Shown here: piece after piece, positions 13,508-23,182 of the stretch
How the letters are laid out: each line of letters begins with the position of its first letter
Position numbering within the stretch: the stretch's first letter is position 1
Assembly: GCA_023627715.1 (NCBI GenBank)
Contig: JAMAHW010000113.1
Location: forward strand, 43,495 to 107,494
Direction of reading: 5' to 3'
Length of the DNA stretch: 64,000 bases
From: Periconia sp. R9002
Taxonomy: Eukaryota; Ascomycota; Dothideomycetes; Pleosporales; Periconiaceae
Made by a program: the position numbers and the translations under genes
The notes under the pieces: model-generated
Told to the model about the DNA's origin: nothing
The model's database searches: none
Seen by the model: only the letters and a program-made list of their open reading frames with translations

Positions 13508-15254
13508 CTATAATCCATCACACAATGAATCCTTACGAACTTCCCGTGCAGCAGGTTTGGGCGTCGATAGACGACTCTATATTGTTAAGCCCTCCGACAC
13601 CGATGCCGAATGATTTTGCGACTTCTTCCCCGCCTCCATCGATATAATTCCCCACTTTCCTTTTTCGGCACCCGGCCCTTTCGACACTCTTATGCCACCG
13701 CTCTTCGGCTCCATCTCTACGTATACGCGATCGACGGAAACGAAAGCTACGAATCCGCTTATTGTACTGCATTGGCATACGGGCGTCCAGGATGGTCTGT
13801 ACTTTGCTCGCTGATGAAAAGAGGCGGGTCTCAAGTTCAAATGTTAAAGGCTATCTTACATTAACGGCGGTATTTCTGCGCTCGACTACACAAAAAAGAC
13901 ATGATGAATGGCAACGGTTAGGAGTACTGTGGCAGCTTGTCATGTATAACTTCGATTTTGATGCGTACGCCGAGTCGGAATCTACCAGGGTCAGGGCCAA
14001 GGAAGGCTCGCAGAGAAGAACTGTCAAAAACATGGATGCGCGAGGTATAAGTGGCCTTTTTGGTCTCCGGGGCGGTCTATATGGTCGTTGGTCCGCCAAT
14101 GCCTCACGTCTGTCGTTTTCATCCCCTTTCCCTCTTTTCTTTGTTCCTTTCCTTTTTATCTTGTGTTTTTCTTCTTCCCGTTTTGCTGTGTTTGGACCGT
14201 GGAGAGTGGCGGGGGGTTCTCTGGACTCGTATATCGTCAAAGGTTAGTCGCCGTCGTCACCATCAGCATTGAGGGGGAACGGGAGGGAATTGCTGGTCGA
14301 TTTTTGAACAATTCCCCTCGCCCACTTTTTCCCTTGTTGATGATGGCCTTGCTCGAGTTTTTCTCGGTAGAACGTGCCAAAACCTTCCCCCCTTTCCTTT
14401 TCCTTTCCGGTTGGCAGTGGGGGGGTTGATGATGTACGTTTATGGGATTCCAGAGTAGTGTGTGTCCAACCAGTTCGATTATTTGCAAAAAAAAAAAAAC
14501 ATAGTGTTCAGTCATGGATGTCACGTGTGTTGTGTGTGCTCGTGTCGGTGATTCATGCATGTGCTGTGGGTGGTGGACAGTTGTCTCTATCCGTTCGTTT
14601 GGTCGCCAACAACAATTAACTCATCACAGCCGCTCCTTGCTAACTTTCTCAGTCAATCAAATAAGTTCAGATTCATACATCTGCGTTGTGCCAATCCTCT
14701 CCTTCTATTCTCCCACACACCTAATCACTTACATATGCGCTTATGTAGATGAAGACGTTCATTCCCCACCACTTTGGCAAGCAAAACGATAACAAAAGAA
14801 AACACCAACGTCTTCCATTCTTTCTTCCCATTGATCCATTGTCAACTTTCAATTTCCCCGCCGTGGTCTCGACTCTCTCTCTCTCTCTCTCTCTCTCTAC
14901 ATCACACAGGTGTCTATGTTTTCCCCCTTCCTCCTTCCTTTCTACTTCCTATACTGAGTACACGTACTATCACTTCGCCGTTCTCACCATCTTTTATACA
15001 CACATCATCTCTCTTTCCCTTGAGCTCAAACGATATCTAGCTCCTCTCCATCAGCGTCACCGTCACCGTCACATACACATACAATTTTCTTCTTTGTCTC
15101 TTCTACGTCGCACTGCATTGTATACACTCTCCATCTACCTCCCACCCTTCTACCCCTCTTCTCCGCTTCCCGCCTCTCCATTCTCCCCCATATACACAAA
15201 GAAAGAGAAACCACACCCCCTCTCCCCCTCCCTTTAAGCCCTAAAAACAAGAAC
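13508..15254. other. Intergenic region with CT microsatellite
   Basis: No gene recognised over 1.7 kb between the convergent PP1 gene (+) and the unknown gene at 15255 (-). It holds homopolymer and pyrimidine-rich stretches, a perfect (CT)13 tract at 14873-14898 and a very C/T-rich stretch up to 15240. Open frames here are low-complexity Ser/Pro/Leu translations of these tracts. Confidence 0.55.
14873..14898. repeat. (CT)n microsatellite
   Basis: Uninterrupted CT dinucleotide repeat, 26 bp, read directly. Confidence 0.95.
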
Positions 15255-17187
15255 CTAACACCACCCCGCCCTCTCAAACTCGCCATCATCCTCCTCACCT
15301 GGCTTCCCCCTTTCCAAATCCACGCCGAGATCCTGCGCCGCGTTGAGTATGAGGGTGATGAGTTCTTCGGCTGTGGTGATGCTGTCTTCGAGGGTAGGGG
15401 GTTCGAGGGGTTCGAGGGGTGAGTGTGGTGGCGAGGAAGTGCGGGTAGGTGAGGGGGTGGGAAAGGGTGGTGGTTGCCGTTGCTCTCGAAGAAGACATGT
15501 CGGACTCGGAGTCTCACTTTCCTTACGATCATCCAGCATTGACGACGGTGAGTCTAGTGGTGAGCTATCCAGAGACGACAATGGACTACAAGGTGTAGAT
15601 ATCCGGCATCGCACTGAGGAACTACGACGGCTTTCTATGCCTTGACGCTGCTCTTGCGTCGTCATTCCAGCATCGCTTTCACACGTAGGTTGGAATGACG
15701 GTGTTTGCTCGGGAGAATTACGTCGTCGGCTGGATTCAATATCGTCAATGACTTTCTGTAGTGTGCTTTGATGTTCTCGCAGGATCGAGTCGAGGATTTG
15801 ACAAAGTTCCTCCTGCAAGAAGTCTTGAGCGCTTTTTTGCGCTGAGAGGGATATGCGGTGGTCTTGCTCGGACTGACGTTGGCGACGGAGAGGGCTTTGT
15901 TCTTCAGGTATATTCTATACATTCTCGTCTCCAATGGAACAGTGTGCGTCTGTGCTTTGGTAGAATGGATGAGAAGATTCGCCAAGGTTCAGGTGTGCGA
16001 CAGGTGAAGCGGTGCTCTTGATCGAGCACTGCTTACACGGCATCTTCGTAGCTTCTTCGCGGGTCTCCATGGCGCGAAGGGAGGAGAAGTGGCCGCAGGA
16101 GCGTTTGGTCCATTTATCGGGATCCCCTAGGGTAGCTCGGTATGTTTGTAGTGTTGGGCTATGCTTGACGCGAGCGTTGGGGTAGCCAAAATGCTGTGTC
16201 CTGCGACGTCCATATCCACCACGATTGTCGAGGTCGTCTGGTACTTCGATTGAATAATAGCCGTCTTCGAGGCTGGCGTTTCGAATAGGGAACACCGTTG
16301 GAACAGGTGTACGTTGACTGAGGTTGTAGCCATGTTGAGAACTGCCGTCATAACTGACGTCTCCGGTCGCAGTATCTGAAGATTCGACCTTGGAGGTCCC
16401 GGATAAAGGTGCCACATCACGCGACTTGGCATCGACTTTATCATGCTGAGCCTTGCCCGGCCGTCTGGGTTCAAGGGGCTGGGGTACTCGTGCTGGCTGT
16501 GAGGACACGTTGGTTGATGGTTTATGTGATGTTGGGACCTCTTCATCTAAAAATCGTTCAGCGTCAACATCACCTTCGGTATAATGTCATTAGATGTGTC
16601 GTTTCTGAGTGGACCGAGTCGCTTCATGTGGTCAAGCCTTTGGGCAAGGAAATTGTCTCTTCCTGTAACTCACTGGCTTTGCTTTCGAAAAAATGCTTCC
16701 GGGCTAGGAAGGATTCCGACTTGGTCGGTAGCTTATGGAGTCGCGGCAGTGGTGTGGGAGAAATATTGGCCTTACCTTCAAAGAAGCTCTTCGCATCCCG
16801 AAAGAATGTCTTCTTTTTTGACTGGTCGCGGTGCAGTGGCAAGCTAGGACCATCTTTTACAACCTCACGTGCGGATTGTGAAGTAGGTCGTGTTTTGAGA
16901 TTGAAAGATCCGGTGGTCCTCGGCCGACCTTCGATACTGCTACCCAGCTGTGAAGGGGGTGATGTAGATAGTTGCTTTGGCTTTTGGTAGCGATGGTCGA
17001 TTGGGTCCAAAATGCGGCCGTAGGGATTCTTTCCGTTCAGGTATCCTGGCAATTTAGTTTTCATAGGAGTTGAACTAGGATTTGCTCCATGCGAGGTTTG
17101 CTGGCTTCGGGACTCAGGATTCTGCGGAGTCTCCAGAGTGTCACGGGAAGCCAGGTTTGACGTAGACAAGTTTAGTTTTGGTTGCAT
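15255..17187 (-). CDS. Unknown protein with C-x-H / C-x-x-C motif, mostly disordered
   Basis: Not assigned to a named family. Exon 1 is 17187-16674, starting at an ATG (MQPKLNLSTSN) and ending at donor GTGAGT; exon 2 resumes at 16573. A third coding block ends at 15255 with a Ser/Pro-rich tail. Most of the protein is low-complexity. The folded-looking part is KWTKRSCGHFSS (C331, H333) followed by C351-K-Q-C354, a possible zinc site. The exon 2-3 junction is uncertain: both blocks lie in the same reading frame, separated by one TAG at 15915-15917. A strong donor GTAAGC at 16036 with acceptor CTCTCAG ending at 15842 removes the stop and gives about 545 residues, but also deletes the CxxC pair. 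A weaker donor downstream could keep it. The last block contains a helix (FLQEELCQILDSILREHQST) and a conserved-looking end (AEELITLILNAAQDLGVDLE). Confidence 0.72.
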
Positions 17188-17508
17188 GCAGTGTGCGTGC
17201 TCTGAAGTCGATGAGGGCTAAAAGAATGTGGTTAAGAATGGCAAGGCACAGATAGGCAAGGTGAGGTAATAGGAGTGGAAGGAATGCCCTGAAAGTCGGA
17301 CAATGAGAGAGAGGGTGGATGAAAAGCAACGTGCGAATGAAGCACAGATGGATCCGAGTGTGGAGTCCGCAGTTAAAGAAACAGAAGGAGAGAGGAGCGT
17401 GTAAAAGGGTTTTACTGTTCAGAAGCACCTTCTAAATTTTGCGCGCGGAAGGAGGGTATCCCTGCGCCTGGTAGTGTACACATAACGCAAAGAAAGCTAT
17501 CTACACAA
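17188..17508. other. Intergenic gap between ATP16 and the 15.3 kb gene
   Basis: A 321 bp gap holding the 3' end of ATP16 and the promoter/leader of the next minus-strand gene. No coding or RNA signal seen. Confidence 0.5.
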
Positions 17509-18281
17509 TTATTTGAGGGCGGCCTGCAGGCTCTCGAGGACCTGAAATCTGTCAGTGAAACATTTTTACACAGTATGTATCATAAATTTACCTCGAGCTC
17601 AATCTTGGCCTCGGCAATATCCTGCTCACTGCCGTTTCCGCTGGCAATTTTCTGTGCCTCTGCGATCTGGTTCCTGACGGCCTGTCTCTCCATCAGCATC
17701 TGCTTTGGTACTATTCTGGCATGTCTTCCCTACCTCTGCGCTGAAATCCTCCAGGGGGTATGACTCAACAGCGTTGATGCTGAGCTGGGAGCCGGGCTGA
17801 ACGACAGCGAATCCGCCAGACAGGAAGAACTGTTTGCTGCCTCCGCTCTCCTCAATGATCTCGACAAGTCCGGGCTTTAATTGTTCGATGGAAGGAACGT
17901 GGTTGGCCAAAACACCCATCTCACCGGTTTCCGCGGGAAGGTTGACCTGGACACTGCATTGCCGTTCTATTAGCGTGTGCTCGAGGATTACGGGGACGAC
18001 GGATCTCGGTCGGATCAATGGAGAACGTACACATCTTGCGATTTGTAGATAGACTGCGGAGTGGAATATTAGCTTCTGGTTCATAATGATACATTCGAGA
18101 CATGCGCTTTTCGTGCGCTCCTCCATTGACGATGATTATTGATGCGTACCTGATGCGGGAGAGCTAGGGAGAGCTTGATCTTGTCCGGGGCGACCTCAGC
18201 GTAACCCCTTCGCTGGAGGGGACGGGTGAAGGCGGTAGGCTTGACGCGAAGGGCAGCCCGGGCGACACGGAAAGAGTTCAT
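17509..18281 (-). CDS. ATP16: Mitochondrial ATP synthase F1 subunit delta (ATP16)
   Basis: Central-stalk subunit of mitochondrial F1-ATPase, equivalent to bacterial epsilon. Five exons, 18281-18150, 18053-18031, 17953-17734, 17681-17592 and 17541-17509, all with GT-AG introns, give 165 residues, the usual length. The N-terminus (MNSFRVARAALRVKPTAFTR, then PLQRRGYAE) is an Arg-rich mitochondrial presequence with a probable cleavage site after RRGY. The beta-sandwich domain is recognisable by VQVNLPAETGEMGVLANHVP and FFLSGGFAVVQPGSQLSINA. The C-terminal helical hairpin (AVRNQIAEAQKIASGNGSEQ; IELEVLESLQAALK) is spread over the last two exons. Exon 2 is only 23 nt. With ATP18, this is the second F-ATP synthase gene in the window, though 17 kb apart. 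Confidence 0.96.
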
Positions 18282-18683
18282 GATGGGCAGAGGTGTGGTG
18301 AGGATGCAATTGCTGGCTTGCGGGAAGCTTGTGGTGTTGAACGGGATTCTCTCTGCTCGACATTCCTGTTTAGCCGACATTGGCCCGCGATTGGGTCTAG
18401 CGCCCCTTTGACTTTGTGTTTGGCTCATGGGAGTCCAGACGAACCACCAAATAGTCATAGCCAAACAATTTTATTTATTTTTTTTATTTTTATTTAGCTC
18501 TCTCGGACTTCTCGGGATATGTGTTTTGCTCATGGCTACAACGCTGAAAGATACATCAGTGGAGACTGGTCAACGGCGTCCTCCCAAACATCCGCTTGAT
18601 AGTATCTCATGACCTTTCGTACAATCAAGCAATCGAATCAATTCCCCGATTCGACGCTATTCCATCAATTTGGTCCACTGCTC
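18282..18683. other. Intergenic gap upstream of ATP16
   Basis: A 402 bp gap with a T-rich stretch at 18471-18495. It presumably contains the ATP16 promoter and the 3' untranslated region of the next gene. Nothing else seen. Confidence 0.5.
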
Positions 18684-19082
18684 TTAACCGCCAAAGGGTA
18701 GCCGAACATTCCACGCACACCAAAATGCCCACAGTAACATCGCCAGTACAATTAATATGCCGGCAAAACTTGGTATAGTCTGTCTGCCTCTTACAAGCCT
18801 CCCATGGCCGGTGATAAGCGGAGGATGGACAAAGTAGCTATTATCGATCGACTTGTTTTTGACTAACGTGGAGCAAGAAGAGGTTGGGCTGACTTCAATA
18901 GCGCTGCCGAAGCGGTAGTCAGGGCTCGATAAATGGGAGAGCGGGGTTTCAATTAGGGTCTCCTCGTCGAAAGATTCGTTCGATTGCGACAGCGTAAGGG
19001 CTTGAAGCTGTGGGTGTATTGGTTCCTGAAGAAAATTAGCAACGCTCCTTACAACAATATCGATGCAAAAACTTACAGTCAT
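18684..19082 (-). CDS. Small protein with a C-terminal membrane anchor
   Basis: Two exons: a tiny first exon 19082-19077 (Met-Thr), an intron starting GTAAGT and ending TTCTTCAG, then 19025-18684. The spliced product is 115 residues. Reading through the intron also stays open, so an unspliced 132-residue form is possible on paper. Residues 1-85 are hydrophilic and Ser-rich; residues ~87-107 (PSFAGILIVLAMLLWAFWCAW) form one Trp-rich membrane segment followed by only eight residues, the layout of a tail-anchored protein. Basic residues (GRLVRGR) precede the segment. I do not recognise a family. The strong splice signals and clear topology argue for a real gene, but it is short and lacks a known domain. 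Confidence 0.6.
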   Translation of the reverse strand: MTVSFCIDIVVRSVANFLQEPIHPQLQALTLSQSNESFDEETLIETPLSHLSSPDYRFGSAIEVSPTSSCSTLVKNKSIDNSYFVHPPLITGHGRLVRGRQTIPSFAGILIVLAMLLWAFWCAWNVRLPFGG

Positions 19083-20682
19083 GACTATACATGCTTCGCA
19101 ACACTGCTTCAGCCTTGACTTGGGGTTTTTGTAAATGCATGCGCCCGGCAGCCTTTTGTATGTCAGACTTCGAGACGGGCCATTCGTCTGGGCTCACAGC
19201 CTTGGAGGCATTAGCTGCTACAACACATATTGCTAACCTTCCCCATTTGCTTCAGCAGTCGGCCCTCATCATATGGCAAGTGGTCATTCCTGGAATCCAG
19301 TCACGATGTACCTAATTTACTTTTATATCAAACAGTCGCGTGAAGAAAGTCGTTCTGTGTGACTTGACTTTAGAGACGTCACGTTGGTTGGCTTGCTCGC
19401 TAGACTTAATCGAGTCTAGCATAAAGGGTCCTGCCGGAAAGTCTCACTTCACACCTGGACACGCAGCGAGGCCGCAGATGTGGCCACGTGAACATCAAAG
19501 TATGCCTACCATACATATGTACTTAGGTAGACCTATGATTGTTCATGAACTGAATTCGGTCACCTGTTGTCGCATCTCGTTTGAACGGAACTAGTGAGAC
19601 TGTTCATATTATTGACGAGAATGTCGATCAGCATTGATGTCGATTTTTTTCCCTTTCCGTAACACCTTTAAATAGCACAGCTTAAAGCTAACATCGCACT
19701 CAGGCCAATCTCACCTTAGTATACACAGTAGGTTGCATAGAATCATTGATATCCTGTCTGTGCGCGACGACCCAATACTCTATCCGCTGACATCCACAGG
19801 GAAACTTCTTTACAGCCACACAGCTCATGAGCACGGAAGTGAAAACGAATGCCATCTTTTTAGTTGACATCGGGAGAAATCCAGCGTAGATGTTTGCCTG
19901 GGCTGTTATGACGTCTGGGATGTATTAATTTAACATTGATTGCATTGACAGAGTAATAATACGTCATGCCACCTTCATCAAGGAGTCTTTTGCACGAAGT
20001 CTTCGAAAATACTAAACTGCTTAAAGGAGAATCTATACAGCATTTATCTGTACTCTGCTCCAGGCGAGCAGTGGCATGCAGCGATTTCGCCCCCCAATAC
20101 AAAGGGTAGTATCAATTCCGTAGATTTCCTACACAGGCTAGGCAGCTTGTACAACAACGTAGATCATCTGGCCTGCAAATACTCGTAGCACGAAACAAGA
20201 ATCTCACCACTTCCAATATGTAGTACTAATATGTCATAAACCCGACGCTAATCATTTTCTGCTGTGTTTCAATACATCATCCTATACTGAACTAACAACA
20301 AGTTCGTAGTGCAATAAATGGTTCGGCCAATCAAACGACTCATCTACCCCTTCTATTACTGGGTTTTGACAGGGAACCAATAACAGGTTTCCAGACTTGC
20401 TTCTTGGTCCAAACTTCAAAGGCAACATAAGCACGACAATGAGGTGCCTGAAATCCTTTCACCCTACTGAAGGACCTCAGAAAGGGCTGTGCTGTCATCG
20501 CTTACTGCAATACGAATGCAACCACGGCTCAGACAACACAAGCCACGAGTGACAGACAGAACCTGCATACAAACATATAAATTCACCGACCTCCACTATC
20601 ATTTCAATTTAACCATCACACCTTTCATCCAAGACCGCACCGAATTACCCTCACTCGACTCCCGAACTCCAACAAAAAAACC
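19083..20682. other. Intergenic region upstream of the secreted-protein gene
   Basis: No gene supported over 1.6 kb; short frames only. The final 200 bp, rich in A and C and ending in AACAAAAAAACCATG, look like promoter and leader of the secreted-protein gene. Confidence 0.5.
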
Positions 20683-21355
20683 ATGCATTCCACAACTCTC
20701 CTCTTCTTTGCCTCCCCACTGGCCCTCGCCCTCTCTCTGCCACGGGCAGAGCCCTGCGATGCCGCGCGTCAATGGACCATTCCCAACGTTGATTACTCTT
20801 CGCAAATCACGTACTCGACGCCTGCTCACATGGCCACGTCAAGAGCCACCATCGACTTCAACTACACCAGCAGCACAGACTCTGAAACTTCTTCATGCAC
20901 TGGATACTCTACCGGCCAACAGAGCAGCGCCGCTTTCTTTGCTTTCCCCAATCCGACTGGTTGCACCGAGGCGCCCGGGTCCGCTACCGTGAGCACCTTT
21001 TCGTATACTGGACCTTCGAAGCTTCTCTCCATCAATGAGACATTTACTTGCGAGGGGTAAGTCTTCCAATCATTTGTCATTCTCCCTGTTCTCTGTTTTC
21101 CCCATTCCTTGTTTTCACATCGGACTCGAGGCTCTGGTAGGGCCTAAATGTGTGACAATGTTACTGACTGTGGTACGATTTGTGAACAGAAACTCGTATC
21201 TAGCTGCAGCGTCAACGGTACTTGATTTGCAGTGCAAGGAAACCGTGTACAACAACCCCGACTGGACCACTCCAGGCGATATCTATAGTGCTACGACGGT
21301 CGCGTGTGAGCCTTTGAGCGTCACTTTGACCCCTCAGGTTTTCAAGCTCGGTTAA
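20683..21355 (+). CDS. Small secreted cysteine-containing protein, effector-like
   Basis: Two exons, 20683-21056 and 21190-21355, joined across a GTAAGT...ACAG intron, give 179 residues. The N-terminus is a clear signal peptide (MHSTTLLFFASPLALALSLP) with cleavage expected near residue 20. The mature part has exactly six cysteines (25, 72, 94, 123, 140, 164), suggesting three disulfides, and N-x-T sites at N60 and N118. The layout, C...WTIPNVDY near the start, a Phe-rich central strand (SAAFFAFPN) and a Leu-x-Leu-x-Cys strand (LDLQC), resembles the broad group of small secreted proteins of plant-associated ascomycetes. No enzymatic motif is seen. Effector status is inference. It lies beside repeats and a repeat-rich Zn2Cys6 gene. 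Confidence 0.85.
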
Positions 21356-22011
21356 AGCTCAGACATTGGCATCAACAATGACCGCGATGCTACGTAATAG
21401 GATGGAGGATGAGGTGATTAATGTATACATGAATCGCATTCGGAATGGTTTTATTAGCTGAATTGGGTCTTGATTTTCGCGCTCCTCATATCTCGATGTT
21501 TATGTGTGGTCATATTTCAAGGCGCTACATCCTCACGCTCTCTTCAGTTGCGTCGGAGCTGTTTTCCATGTAGTTCATGGATTCTCGAAAATATATATTC
21601 ATAATAAAATAGATAGTTCTGTGTCACATATCCACTCGAATGTTAATATCCCGTTAATAAGTCATGCTGCGCTGTTCTGCGAGGCAAGTACATGAACAGT
21701 TATAGGACGATAAACAGTTGTAGGACGATACATACTTTCTAATTGAACCTGAATATGTGCAAAATAAATACAACATGGTATGTTCCAATATGCGATGGCT
21801 TACAGATACTGTGTGCACATCCACAACTAGAACGTTCCTGTGATCAACAAAATATTGATACCGCAAATAATAAGGTCGCCTTGCGATGGTATTCTTTTTC
21901 TCTTGATAGACAATATGGATCCCTATGGCTGCGCTACCGTTCACTCTTCTGCTCAGGTCGAGTGATGAAGCAGTACAATGCTATGGAAGACGGAACCTTA
22001 CATCATTGATA

Positions 22012-22133
22012 CTTACATTACGGGTTTAGGCTGGGTTAGTAAAAGGCTGCCAATCGCACTTTCTATTCTGGAATACTGTTAACCAACCTCTTAACGTACT
22101 TTCTACCTACTGTTAAACCGTGTGTCAGAATAA
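22012..22133. repeat. Diverged direct repeat, copy 1
   Basis: Pairs with 22180-22305. Shared blocks include ACATTAC(G/T)GGTTT(A/T)GGCTG, CTTTCTATT, AACCTCTTAA and TACTTTCTAC, in the same order and spacing. The copies differ by many substitutions and a short insertion. Confidence 0.8.
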
Positions 22134-22179
22134 GGAAAGCTATCAACACCTTATTCCATACTCCGCCAAAACCAACAAT

Positions 22180-22305
22180 GTGTACATTACTGGTTTTGGC
22201 TGCGCTCGGAATAGTGTGTCAACCGCCCTTTCTATTTTTGAATACTTTCAAACAACCTCTTAAAGTACATGTATGTACTTTCTACAGACTGTTTAGCAGT
22301 GTGAA
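22180..22305. repeat. Diverged direct repeat, copy 2
   Basis: Second copy of the segment at 22012-22133, same orientation and about 45 bp downstream. It has an extra GTACATGTATGTAC palindrome inside. Confidence 0.8.
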
Positions 22306-22385
22306 AGTTGTAAAATGCAGTTGATTCTCTGTTTCACGCCCAGAAAAACCTCGCACAAAACATGTGAATGTAATATGCAAGGACC

Positions 22386-22408
22386 CACGTGATGCGGGCT
22401 GCCACGTG
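22386..22408. promoter_or_regulatory. Paired CACGTG (E-box/G-box) sites
   Basis: Two perfect CACGTG palindromes at 22386-22391 and 22403-22408, 17 bp apart, about 775 bp upstream of the Zn2Cys6 gene. CACGTG is the known site of bHLH factors. A regulatory role is inference; chance pairing cannot be excluded. Confidence 0.3.
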
Positions 22409-23182
22409 GTGAAGTATTCACTTAAACAACATTGAACTAAAACCAACTAGGCCAAATGTTCAACTACGAACTTGGTCACTTCGATGATTTTCCTTTTTTA
22501 CATCGCCTTATCCAAATTCTCCGCAATAGCATCTCATGCGCGCAGACTTTCGTCAATGGCCTTTAGAAAATCATTTTTGTGCATTCGACCAATGCGATTT
22601 CCCAAGAAAATGAACAACGTCATGAAGTCGATTCCACATTCGGTAGAAACAATGAGAAAGCACCTGAGGTACAAGTGTCCACCTCGAAGAAAAATTAGTT
22701 TTCTCTCTAGGTATGAGCAGAAACCTCGCTGTCGCAGATAGGTGTTTTATGGTACCTCTCTCCCAGAGTGTGGAAAGGAGCAAAACCGCAGTCCTGGGTC
22801 ATGTTTCTTGCCATCTGGACGGCCGCCATTTGTAATTCAACCTCTCTGCCGTAACGTCTTCTGGAGATCATGTCCATGGTCCTATCAGGCGCAAGCGAAT
22901 ATTACTTTTTACTCCATGTCTTGCCTGCCAAAATAATTAGATTTCGAGTGGACGGTCAGTTGGGATTTGAGACTTCAGCTATGGTTCAATTCTCGAAAAT
23001 CAAATATTTATCGACAGTCGTTCTCCATATCCACGTATTTAAATCAAGCCCTCTCTGCCCATCAGCGTTTCTCTACTCACCAGCAGCTCTCTACTCACCA
23101 AGGCCTCTCTACTCCCCCTGGGCTATCCGAACCCCAACATACCACCTGATACTCGGCCTATTCCAGAATAAACGGCACTATC

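Larger units (their letters stand above)
21356..23182. other. A+T-rich intergenic region with duplicated segment
   Basis: About 1.8 kb without a supported gene. It contains a diverged direct repeat (22012-22133 and 22180-22305), two CACGTG palindromes near 22.4 kb, and a CTCTCTACTCACC-type short repeat at about 23063-23118 just upstream of the next gene. Frames within 22.4-23.2 kb are short and match nothing I know. Confidence 0.55.
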
